17,495 bases of DNA. Source: an uncultured Chloroflexota bacterium. GTDB lineage: Bacteria > Chloroflexota > Anaerolineae > Aggregatilineales > Phototrophicaceae. This document shows, one piece after another, positions 1 to 8,522 of this stretch (position 1 is its first letter; every line of letters starts with the position of its first letter). Under the pieces are notes generated by a model that did no database searches, had not been told where the DNA came from, and was given only the letters and a program-made list of their open reading frames with translations. Both the position numbers and the translations under genes were made by a program. The stretch covers positions 1 through 17,495 of the forward strand of contig CALBRY010000611.1 of assembly GCA_937927665.1 (NCBI GenBank). The letters are read 5' to 3'.

Positions 1-2090
1 GGGGTCGCAGTCGGGAAGAAAACCGCCTCAACACCAGAAACATCCGTAGGCAGCACACTACATAACTCACGCGCCAACAGCATCAAACGGTTTGACGAGA
101 TCGTGAGCGTCAGGTGCTCCCAGAGGTCACGCCAACGCGTCCAGTCATCCGGGAATGATTCGACTAGACACGCCGGAACACCGGACGGATCAAACTCCAG
201 CCCGTACACGCGATCCGGCAGTTCATCCCCGAAATCTTGTCCTGCTATGTATGCAGTGTCGCTGTCGATCCAGCCGTAATCACGGCTCGAACGATACGGC
301 AAATCTGACCCGGCATAATGCCAGATCATGCCCTCGCCAAAGCGATAAATCACCACTTCGACACCGGGTTCACGGTTGCGGTAATCTTCCCCGTATACGA
401 CGAGGAAATGCTGCCAATCGGGACTGGGCTGGACAAGCTCGATCGTGCGATCCATAAATTCTTCAAAGAAGAACGCCTCGCGGGTGTCCGCCAATGCATC
501 CACGATTTCGACACCGCGCAAAATCGACCCATCCGGCTGCATGTATTGAATCGAAAACAGCCCGCGTTCGCCAAGCGTTCCAATTGTGCTGATTGCGGTG
601 CCGTAGGTACTTGGCGTGCCGCGCTGGATCACCTGCTCAGTTTCCAAGTCCCAACGCCACCATTCGGCGCTGCCATCGGCACGCGGCACCCATGTGATCA
701 ATGTGCCGTTATCAGTGCTGAACGTGAAATCAATGAATTCGCTGTATTCCAGTTCGGCAGCGATGACCGCGCCAGTAACAGCGTTGAAGCGCTCCATGCC
801 GACGATTAATTCATCGCCCACCCACTGAACGAGATCGCGCCGTCCGTTATCCGGCAGCGATGGAATGAATTGATTGAGATGCACTCCCGTTGCCAGATCA
901 TAAATCGTGACCGCCTGCAAGCCGCTCGATTCACGGATGGCGATCTTGGTGCGATCCTCATTGATGGCGTAACGGATCGCTTCACCCGGCTGGATCACGT
1001 CGAATGTGCCGCGTCCGGTCGTCTCATCTAGGATATAGATCAACAACCCGGTTTGATCCGACGAAACGGTGATCGGGTTCAGTTGGTCGATCAACATCAC
1101 CGTGAGCGGATGATCGCCGTAGCTGCGCTGATACTCTGTGCCGAGCAGCGCCCGCAAGAGCGAATTTCCTGTGCGGCTGCTCGGCTCACCGATCACAGAT
1201 GCGCTGCTGCCAAACCGGATCGAGTCAAGTTCGCGCATTCCGACAGCGCTCAGCGCTGTGCCGAGTGGAATCGGCGTCACCGTGCCTGTGCGCCCATCCA
1301 CTTGATACATCGTGCGGCTGTTGACAGGTCGGTGATAGATCAGGTCATCAAATTCGCTGAACCACACATCAACCGGGTCTTGTTCAAAGCGCTCGGTTTG
1401 GATTTCACCGAGCGGGGTGAACAGGTCAATATCCGCATCGAAGATTTGCATCCGCCGGGGAAGCGCCGCAAGGATAATGTTGCCCGGTCCGAGAATAAAA
1501 CCGTTGCGATTATCGAAGAACGGCAGCGCGTCGACACGATTCGGCAGACTGGAGCGCGCTTCGTCGCGGGCGTTTGGCAAATCCCATAACCACGGGGTGA
1601 TCGTCGTATCGTTTTCGCTGCGGCGGAGTTCCGGGCGTTCCGGTACGACGACGCTCATTAGAAGATACGTATCATCGTCGCTAAAGATCAGCGGCGATTC
1701 GATTCCGCGTGATCCGTTCGGCTCAATCGAAGCGACGATTTCGCCCGTCTCGGTGCTGATCAGATCCACGATGCGCCCATTGGCGACGGCGATCCACCGC
1801 CCATCATGACTGAACGCGTAGTGACGCGCATAATCGAAAGTTTCATAGAGAGAACGGATGGGTTGATAAGTACGGGCGTCCACCAGAACAAGCTCCCCAT
1901 CGGGGGTTGTCCAAGCAAACCTGTCAAAATTCGAATCGTAGAGGATTCCTGTCGGGCGTTCCCGCCCGATTACGCGGTACGAACGCAAGAGTTCGTCCGA
2001 GCCTGTTTGCCCGAATGCCGCTCCAGAAAGGGCAAAAATGCCGATCAAAAACGCGAAAAGGACGATCAACAGGGGCAATAGTCGTTTCAT
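1..2090 (-). CDS. Secreted beta-propeller-like protein, C-terminus beyond the left edge
   Basis: The minus-strand frame opens with ATG at 2090-2088 and stays open for about 696 codons to the window edge, so the stop codon is not visible. Residues 1-27 form a signal peptide: a KR pair, then a long Leu/Ile/Phe stretch, with likely cleavage around AAFG-Q. The mature part is rich in beta strands and has WD40/YVTN-like elements such as FSHDGRWIAVA (about 93-103), followed by a TETGE turn and IVASI. This suggests a beta-propeller, but no catalytic motif was recognised. The last visible residues (PTATP) look like the start of the Thr/Pro linkers common in secreted Chloroflexota proteins. The Shine-Dalgarno is weak (GGACAG upstream). 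It is divergent from the SH3-domain gene at 2273; the 182-bp gap holds a possible -10 (TATACT, complement of 2136-2141) but no convincing -35. The reading frame is certain; the function is not known. Confidence 0.85.
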   Translation of the reverse strand, partial: MKRLLPLLIVLFAFLIGIFALSGAAFGQTGSDELLRSYRVIGRERPTGILYDSNFDRFAWTTPDGELVLVDARTYQPIRSLYETFDYARHYAFSHDGRWIAVANGRIVDLISTETGEIVASIEPNGSRGIESPLIFSDDDTYLLMSVVVPERPELRRSENDTTITPWLWDLPNARDEARSSLPNRVDALPFFDNRNGFILGPGNIILAALPRRMQIFDADIDLFTPLGEIQTERFEQDPVDVWFSEFDDLIYHRPVNSRTMYQVDGRTGTVTPIPLGTALSAVGMRELDSIRFGSSASVIGEPSSRTGNSLLRALLGTEYQRSYGDHPLTVMLIDQLNPITVSSDQTGLLIYILDETTGRGTFDVIQPGEAIRYAINEDRTKIAIRESSGLQAVTIYDLATGVHLNQFIPSLPDNGRRDLVQWVGDELIVGMERFNAVTGAVIAAELEYSEFIDFTFSTDNGTLITWVPRADGSAEWWRWDLETEQVIQRGTPSTYGTAISTIGTLGERGLFSIQYMQPDGSILRGVEIVDALADTREAFFFEEFMDRTIELVQPSPDWQHFLVVYGEDYRNREPGVEVVIYRFGEGMIWHYAGSDLPYRSSRDYGWIDSDTAYIAGQDFGDELPDRVYGLEFDPSGVPACLVESFPDDWTRWRDLWEHLTLTISSNRLMLLARELCSVLPTDVSGVEAVFFPTAT

Positions 2091-2258
2091 AACAATCACT
2101 GTCCGTCCCGACTTAATCCGCAGGTTCTAATTTGCAGTATAGAAGGGAACGAAATTTTGCGCCCACGCCGCTGTTTAACGTCATACAAACGGATTCCCGC
2201 CGCATCCCCTACGGGTCTTGGCGTTTACAGTATGCTTGAAAAAAGCGCACGACCCACC

Positions 2259-2265
2259 GGAGGAG
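2259..2265 (+). promoter_or_regulatory. Strong ribosome binding site deciding a GTG start
   Basis: GGAGGAG sits 7 bases before the GTG at 2273 and fixes the start of the SH3-domain protein, which has no ATG at its N-terminus. Confidence 0.8.
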
Positions 2266-2272
2266 ACTGCCC

Positions 2273-3907
2273 GTGAAAAAGCTGATTCTGATCCTCTTTT
2301 TGCTCATCATCGTTTCTGCCGCGCCGTTGATGGCACAGCAGTCTTGCCCTGCCGATGTGATCCTCGCGCTGGCGCGGGCGGGTTCGGCATGTTTGAACAC
2401 CGGGCGCGATCAAGCGTGTTTCGGGAATGGGTCGGTCACGGCTCAGGGGTTTGGCGGGGAAACACTCTTTTCGCAGACGGGAAATATCGTCGATGCCGAG
2501 TTGATTCAGGTGCTTCAGGTGGGCGGTGGCAGTGAATACAGCGCCGCAATCGCACGGATTCAAGGCACACTGCCAACGGCAGATCAGCAAAGTGTGGTGA
2601 TATTTGCATTCGGTACGGCACAAATCACGAACCTTGCGCCGCCTACCAACGAAGTCTTGATCGCCGCAACGGGAACTCTAAATGTACGAACACAACCGGA
2701 TTCTACCGCGCCGATCGTGACACAAGTCGGCGTGCGCGACTCGCTGACCGCGAATGGACGGATCGCGGATAATTCATGGCTGCGTGTGATTGTTCCACAG
2801 CGCAGTGCGCCTGATTTAATCGGATGGGTGGCGCAAGATGTGATCAATGTGACCGGAGATGTGAATACGCTTACTGTGATCCGCGACCCGGAAACGGAGC
2901 GTTATCTACATCCGTTTGAGGTGATCGAGATCAGTACAGGGGAAGATGATGCGCCATGCGCGGCAACGCCGGAAAGCGGAATCCTGCTGCAAACGCCGAA
3001 TATTACCGATCCAGTGGCGTTTACAATCAACGGGCAGTCGATGACGATCGCTGGCACCGTCTTTATGCAGGCGTCAAGCACAACGGCGCTTGAAATCAGC
3101 ATCCTTACGGGTGAAGTCGTTTTTGCGGATGGTGTTTTTCTTCCGGCAGGATCGCTTTATCGTGTGGGCGTATCGACCGAGCCTGAACCCTTTGACGCGG
3201 TGAGTTTGGCGGCGATGCCGATCAATAACTTGCCCGCACGTTTCCGGCTGACTGCACCGATCACCGCCGAAAGCTACGCCGCCGCACTGATCGCCTATCA
3301 AGCGCGGTTCGTCACACCAACACCCCCGCCGCCCGACCCAACCATCGAAGCCGCGTGCCGTCGCACGGTGCGCTTTAATGCCGATCTGCGTGCCGGAGCA
3401 GGGACAAACTATGAAATTGTGAACCCGATTGCGGCTGGTACACGGATTTATCCCGTCATCGCGTCGCCTGATCTCAACGGCGATCTATGGTATCAACTGT
3501 CCAACAGCAATTGGATCAGCGCGGCATTTGTCGAAGAAACCGGAAACTGCGATCCACTGCCCATCACAGGACGCGCCGACGCGCCAAGCACGAACGGGTT
3601 GATTTTGGAGACGTGCGAAAGCACAAACGGACCGATCCGCGCCGGACAAACCGTGACGATCGAATTTGTGCCGCCCGCTTACGACAATATCAACGATGCG
3701 AATAACGCCACGCGGATTGATCCGGGGCGCATCTTCATCGAAAACCGCCGCATTCGCCCAACCGTCTCTGCGCCGATTGCGATCGGCAGTGGGCGGTATA
3801 TCCGCACCTTCTCGACGACTTGGCAAGCCGACAGCGGGACATTCCGCATCACAGGCGATCGCCTAACGTATACCGTGATCTGCGATATCGTGGTTCCGGT
3901 GGGCTGA
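2273..3907 (+). CDS. Secreted protein with two bacterial SH3-like domains
   Basis: A 544-residue protein beginning at GTG 2273, chosen because GGAGGAG lies at 2259-2265 and the first residues form a signal peptide (MKK, then a hydrophobic run, cleavage near LMA-Q at 21/22). Visible parts: a Cys-containing region at 24-120; a first SH3-like domain at about 126-195 (LNVRTQPDSTAPIV, then GWVAQD); a FecR-like beta segment at about 245-300 (ILTGEVVF, then LPAGSLYRV); a Pro-rich linker at 348-357; a second SH3-like domain at about 364-425 (FNADLRAGAGTNYEIV, then NWISAAFVEE); and a C-terminal beta-rich domain with two cysteines. Such domains usually bind cell-wall or surface glycans or proteins, so an envelope or extracellular role is likely. 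No enzyme motif is seen. It is divergent from the secreted propeller gene, so the two may share a role. Function unknown. Confidence 0.88.
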   Translation: MKKLILILFLLIIVSAAPLMAQQSCPADVILALARAGSACLNTGRDQACFGNGSVTAQGFGGETLFSQTGNIVDAELIQVLQVGGGSEYSAAIARIQGTLPTADQQSVVIFAFGTAQITNLAPPTNEVLIAATGTLNVRTQPDSTAPIVTQVGVRDSLTANGRIADNSWLRVIVPQRSAPDLIGWVAQDVINVTGDVNTLTVIRDPETERYLHPFEVIEISTGEDDAPCAATPESGILLQTPNITDPVAFTINGQSMTIAGTVFMQASSTTALEISILTGEVVFADGVFLPAGSLYRVGVSTEPEPFDAVSLAAMPINNLPARFRLTAPITAESYAAALIAYQARFVTPTPPPPDPTIEAACRRTVRFNADLRAGAGTNYEIVNPIAAGTRIYPVIASPDLNGDLWYQLSNSNWISAAFVEETGNCDPLPITGRADAPSTNGLILETCESTNGPIRAGQTVTIEFVPPAYDNINDANNATRIDPGRIFIENRRIRPTVSAPIAIGSGRYIRTFSTTWQADSGTFRITGDRLTYTVICDIVVPVG

Positions 3908-3931
3908 TCAGAAGTTTGATCGCGAAAACGA

Positions 3932-3967
3932 AGAACGCAGAGGGATGAAATACCCCCTCTGCGTTCT
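3932..3967 (-). terminator. Perfect 13-bp hairpin between convergent genes (intrinsic terminator of glmS)
   Basis: AGAACGCAGAGGG (3932-3944) pairs perfectly with CCCTCTGCGTTCT (3955-3967) around a 10-base loop. Read on the minus strand, the stem is followed by TCGTTTTCGC, a short T-run that suits termination of glmS. In the plus direction the stem lacks a T-run, but it may still protect or end the SH3-gene transcript. Confidence 0.8.
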
Positions 3968-3981
3968 GTGCGGTGGATAAT

Positions 3982-5829
<1,848 letters not shown>

Positions 5830-5926
5830 GGTAGAGTCTCCCTTTAGATACTGATCAGGTTTTTGAAAGACATTCCACGCTGCCCGCTGCTTGTCGCCCC
5901 GGTTACCCGGTGGTTTTCGCAGTTGG

Positions 5927-6084
5927 CATCCATTGGGAGGGGAAAAATCAGATGGGATGGTGGATTCACCCCGGCGGCATCCGCTGATCTATCGATTTTC
6001 GCGCGGGTTTTTTCCGCGCTTAAGTCCTTCTTGCGAAGGACAACCGCCACCTCGTCAACTCGGCTTGAGCCGAGTCCGTGCGCT
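5927..6084 (-). ncRNA. glmS self-cleaving ribozyme (glucosamine-6-phosphate riboswitch)
   Basis: Read on the minus strand, the glmS leader matches the bacterial glmS ribozyme core in order. The predicted cleavage site is A6084|G6083, in A|GCGCACGG, which has the same 8-base distance to P1 as the Bacillus A|GCGCCAGA. Hairpin P1 is ACTCGGC (6075-6069) with GCCGAGT (6064-6058). The conserved block TTGACGAGGTGG spans 6058-6047. ATCGA and GCGGATG (5984-5978) follow. GGCGG (6048-6044) pairs with CCGCC (5977-5973), a compensated version of the Bacillus GUGGGG/CUCCC helix. Two hairpins are inserted before ATCGA: a 7-bp stem with a GCAA tetraloop (6041-6024) and a 6-bp GC stem (6019-6001). The 3' part (P3/P4 region) could not be resolved by eye, so the 3' end is approximate. 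About 80 bases between it and the ribosome binding site show nothing else recognisable. The RNA should cleave its own mRNA when glucosamine-6-phosphate accumulates. Confidence 0.88.
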
Positions 6085-6104
6085 CGCTGATCCCCTAAAT
6101 CCGC

Positions 6105-6120
6105 GTTGTGTTATCACAAC
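6105..6120 (-). promoter_or_regulatory. Perfect hairpin/palindrome at the predicted 5' end of the glmS transcript
   Basis: GTTGTG-ATAA-CACAAC is a perfect 6-bp inverted repeat starting at or next to the predicted transcription start of glmS, 21 bases before the ribozyme cleavage site. In RNA it would be a 5'-terminal stem-loop on the leader released by cleavage. In DNA it could be an operator placed just at +1. The sequence does not separate the two readings. Confidence 0.55.
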
Positions 6121-6127
6121 AAGACGC

Positions 6128-6156
6128 ATCATAACGAGGGACTCGGCGAATGACAA
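6128..6156 (-). promoter_or_regulatory. Sigma70-type promoter of glmS
   Basis: On the minus strand TTGTCA (6156-6151) is followed by exactly 17 bases and TATGAT (6133-6128), each 5 of 6 to the vegetative consensus. The predicted start of transcription is about 6120-6122, giving a roughly 290-base leader that contains the whole ribozyme. Confidence 0.75.
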
Positions 6157-6205
6157 GTAAGAAACGCCGCAGCACCGCTTGCTGAAGGGTATTCACGCGA
6201 AAAAA

Positions 6206-6235
6206 GAACCAAAAAGACGCTCGTAATGAGCGCCT
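6206..6235 (-). terminator. Intrinsic terminator of hypA-hypB
   Basis: On the minus strand AGGCGCTC (6235-6228) and GAGCGTCT (6222-6215) form an 8-bp stem with one G-T wobble and an ATTAC loop, followed directly by a T-run (TTTTTGGTTCTTTTTT). It lies 28 bases after the hypB stop. Confidence 0.85.
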
Positions 6236-6262
6236 CTTGGTGAGTCGGCAGTGCTTCTAATC

Positions 6263-6925
6263 TTATTCGCTTTTGTGACGTTTGATCAGCAGATCAACCC
6301 ATGCATCCATGCCAACGCCCGTTTTTGCCGACACTTCAATGATCGACATCCCCGGACGCACAGAGAGAATGCTGGCGTGGGCGGCTTCACTGTCAAATTC
6401 GACTGCTGCTGCGAGATCAATCTTGGTGATCACTGCCAGATCAGATGAATTGAAGATCGGCGGATACTTGAGCGGCTTGTCTTCGCCTTCTGTCACGGAA
6501 AGGATCACCACCCGGAATGCTTCGCCCAGATCATAGCTTGATGGGCAAACCAGATTTCCCACATTTTCGATGAACAGAAAATCAAGCGCTTCCAAGTCCC
6601 AATCGCCCAAATATTCCTCGATCATGTGCGCTTCCAGATGGCAGTTTCCCGCCGTTGTGATCTGCCGAACGGGCGCACCCGCTTCAGCGAGACGGCGCGC
6701 ATCGTTGTCCGTTTCCAGATCGCCAACCAGTGTCGCTACGCGATAGCCGCGTGCGATCAACCGTTCGATCGTCTTTTGCAGCAGCATCGTTTTACCGCTG
6801 CCCGGACTGCTCACCACATTGACCGTTGTTACCTGAGCGGCGGCGAATCTTGCGCGCAGCCCGCGCGCGATCTCGTCATTCTTGTTCAGTACGCCCTGCT
6901 GAATTTGCAGTATTCTCGGCTGCAT
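6263..6925 (-). CDS. hypB: Hydrogenase nickel-incorporation GTPase HypB
   Basis: HypB is a cytoplasmic GTPase that, with HypA, delivers Ni to the large subunit of [NiFe]-hydrogenase. The 220 residues carry a P-loop SSPGSGKT (39-46), a GDLETDND switch region (68-75), the G-domain metal ligands Cys95-His96 (GNCHLEAH) and Cys127 (ENVGNLVCPSS), and the guanine-specificity motif TKID (167-170). The N-terminal His-rich or CXXCGC nickel-storage extension of some homologues is absent, so it probably relies on HypA or another chaperone for supply. Translation starts inside hypA with a 50-base overlap. The start is supported by the SD GGAGA and by family-like N-terminal residues (ILQIQQGVLNKNDEIA). It is transcribed with hypA, away from the hydrogenase operon it serves. 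Confidence 0.96.
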   Translation of the reverse strand: MQPRILQIQQGVLNKNDEIARGLRARFAAAQVTTVNVVSSPGSGKTMLLQKTIERLIARGYRVATLVGDLETDNDARRLAEAGAPVRQITTAGNCHLEAHMIEEYLGDWDLEALDFLFIENVGNLVCPSSYDLGEAFRVVILSVTEGEDKPLKYPPIFNSSDLAVITKIDLAAAVEFDSEAAHASILSVRPGMSIIEVSAKTGVGMDAWVDLLIKRHKSE

Positions 6926-7274
6926 CGTCTGTCTCCAACTCCAAATAATCGATTGACAACTCTTTGCCCTGCCGGATATCCATCGTCAGCGCGCCGCAGT
7001 TTCCACATGCAAGCCGCTGAATCGTTTCTAGTGTTGTATCTGCGCCGCACTCGTCACAGTGAACGATCACGGGAAGTTCTTCGATTTCAAGGCGTGATCC
7101 GGCAAGTACCGTGCCTTCTGCGGCAATATCGTAACAGAACAGAAGCGAATCCTTGACGACTCCCGACAGCAAACCTAAACGCAGATGCACACTCGCCACT
7201 TGCTGTGCTCCAGCCTTGTGCGCCGCATCAGCGGCAATTTCGACCAAATTATACGCGATTGACAGTTCATGCAT
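6876..7274 (-). CDS. hypA: Hydrogenase maturation nickel metallochaperone HypA
   Basis: A 132-residue HypA. The N-terminal MHE provides the nickel ligands (His2 and its neighbours). The zinc site is formed by CDEC (Cys73, Cys76) and CGNC (Cys90, Cys93). The family partners with HypB to insert Ni into the hydrogenase apo-large subunit. The C-terminal tail after LELET is longer than usual and acidic (DDAAENTANSAGRTEQE); it is encoded where the hypB start overlaps. The start at 7274 is fixed by the functional N-terminus and by GAGGGGA (complement of 7282-7288). It is the first gene of the minus-strand unit divergent from the hydrogenase operon, so both can be controlled from 7275-7449. hypC, hypD, hypE and hypF are not in the window. 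Confidence 0.96.
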   Translation of the reverse strand: MHELSIAYNLVEIAADAAHKAGAQQVASVHLRLGLLSGVVKDSLLFCYDIAAEGTVLAGSRLEIEELPVIVHCDECGADTTLETIQRLACGNCGALTMDIRQGKELSIDYLELETDDAAENTANSAGRTEQE

Positions 7275-7367
7275 CGCAATTTCCCCTCAAAAATACTCCG
7301 CAGATCATCATAGATATAGGTTAGGGGGTTTGATCACAAAAAAAAGGTGACAAGCAGGCAAAAGTGT

Positions 7368-7387
7368 GTTGCAAATATCACTGCAAC
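7368..7387. promoter_or_regulatory. Inverted repeat in the hyp/hydrogenase divergent promoter region
   Basis: GTTGCA-N8-TGCAAC is a perfect 6+6 inverted repeat in the 175-bp gap between hypA and the hydrogenase beta-subunit gene. Its position between two divergent units for one pathway fits an operator. No known consensus was matched, and clear promoter hexamers were not found; TATGCT at 7405-7410 is only a weak -10 candidate for the hydrogenase operon. Confidence 0.4.
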
Positions 7388-7437
7388 CTCAATTTAAGCC
7401 CCTGTATGCTTCGATTAAACATAGGTTAAAAATTGCA

Positions 7438-7443
7438 GGGAGG
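7438..7443 (+). promoter_or_regulatory. Ribosome binding site deciding the hydrogenase beta-subunit start
   Basis: GGGAGG at 7438-7443 lies 6 bases before GTG 7450. The longer in-frame start (GTG 7366) has no such site and would add 28 residues unlike the family. Confidence 0.7.
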
Positions 7444-7449
7444 TCACTT

Positions 7450-8511
7450 GTGAGCTTAAAGATTCTTCCGAAGCACTTATTTCAGGCGTGGGTGGATCGC
7501 CTCCGAACCACACACCGCGTCGTAGCACCCCAAGAGCAGTTTGGTCAGTATATTTATGGCGAGATCGAAGCGGGCGAGGTCGTTAACCTTGAATACCCGA
7601 CGAGTGTTTTGCCGCCCAAGAAATATCTCCTCCCCCCGCGCGAAGAATTATTCGCCTTCAATGCCAAAACGATGGACATGCAGCCCATCATCGAAGATAT
7701 TCCCCCAACCATCATCTTCGCCGTCCACACCTGTGATATGCACTCGTTGATGCTGCTCGACAAGATTCACAGCACCGGATACACCGATCAGCATTATCGG
7801 GCGCGGCGCGAAAAAACCGTGTGGGTCAGTGTCGAATGTATGAAACCGTGTATGGAGCATGCTTTCTGCAAAAGCATGGGAACGCTCTCGGTTCCTGAAC
7901 AATTCGACATTCATCTAACTGATCTCGGCGATCGGTATGCCGTCGATATTGGTTCAGAACGCGGCGAAACCCTCGTCACCGGCTTCACGGGATTCTGGGA
8001 ACCGCGTGACGCCGACTATCAACGCATGAACGAGATCATGGCGGAGAAGTGGAAGCATTTTGAATACCGCCTGAACTTCGATGTTACCGAACTGCCGGAA
8101 CTGCTCGCTTCGACTGCAAAAACTGTCGTGTGGGATGAACTTGGCGATCTTTGTCTTGCATGTGGACAGTGTACAAAGGTCTGCCCGACGTGCTACTGCT
8201 TCGATGTGACGGATGAAATTGATCTTACCCTCACCAACGGGAAACGCGTGCGCGCTTGGGATAGCTGCCTGATCGAGAAATTCGCCGTTGTGGCGGGCGG
8301 TCATAACTTCCGCAGTTCACGTGCGCGCCGTCTGCGCCATCGCTTTATGCGGAAAGGCAAGTATCAATACGAAGCTTACGGACTGATGGGTTGTGTCGGA
8401 TGCGGACGCTGTGCGCTGTCCTGCCCGGTACACATCACGCCAGTGGATACATTCAACCGCCTGCACGCGCAGCGGGTTAAAGCCGAAATTGCAGCGCAGG
8501 TTCCGGGTTGA
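7450..8511 (+). CDS. Group 3b [NiFe]-hydrogenase beta subunit (4Fe-4S electron-transfer protein)
   Basis: A 353-residue iron-sulfur subunit equivalent to HydB of Pyrococcus sulfhydrogenase. It passes electrons between the hydrogenase module and the flavin subunit. Two ferredoxin-type motifs are seen: CLACGQCTKVCP (Cys235, 238, 241, 245) and CVGCGRCALSCP (Cys315, 318, 321, 325). Extra cysteines lie in the N-terminal half (HTCDMH; ECMKPCMEHAFC), as is usual in this family. The sequence VLPPKKYLLPPREELF also resembles the family N-terminal region. I place the start at GTG 7450 because of the GGGAGG at 7438-7443; the in-frame GTG at 7366 adds unlikely residues. It is the first gene of the operon, 11 bases before the gamma subunit. 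No membrane segment, so cytoplasmic. Confidence 0.93.
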   Translation: MSLKILPKHLFQAWVDRLRTTHRVVAPQEQFGQYIYGEIEAGEVVNLEYPTSVLPPKKYLLPPREELFAFNAKTMDMQPIIEDIPPTIIFAVHTCDMHSLMLLDKIHSTGYTDQHYRARREKTVWVSVECMKPCMEHAFCKSMGTLSVPEQFDIHLTDLGDRYAVDIGSERGETLVTGFTGFWEPRDADYQRMNEIMAEKWKHFEYRLNFDVTELPELLASTAKTVVWDELGDLCLACGQCTKVCPTCYCFDVTDEIDLTLTNGKRVRAWDSCLIEKFAVVAGGHNFRSSRARRLRHRFMRKGKYQYEAYGLMGCVGCGRCALSCPVHITPVDTFNRLHAQRVKAEIAAQVPG

Positions 8512-8522
8512 GGGATAAAGCG

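Noticed and set aside
155..2081. Several forward-strand open frames (for example 318-809 and 1053-1589)
   Set aside because: They are antisense shadows of the continuous minus-strand frame 2090-1, which has a signal peptide and regular beta-strand-like sequence; none of them has a credible start or motif.
5844..6160. Small open frames on both strands in the glmS leader
   Set aside because: The sequence is explained by the ribozyme, hairpin and promoter; the conserved blocks are RNA motifs, not codons.
7329..7340. TTTGATCACAAA as an FNR/CRP-type site between hypA and the hydrogenase
   Set aside because: Only one half resembles a half-site and the spacing does not fit TTGAT-N4-ATCAA or TGTGA-N6-TCACA.
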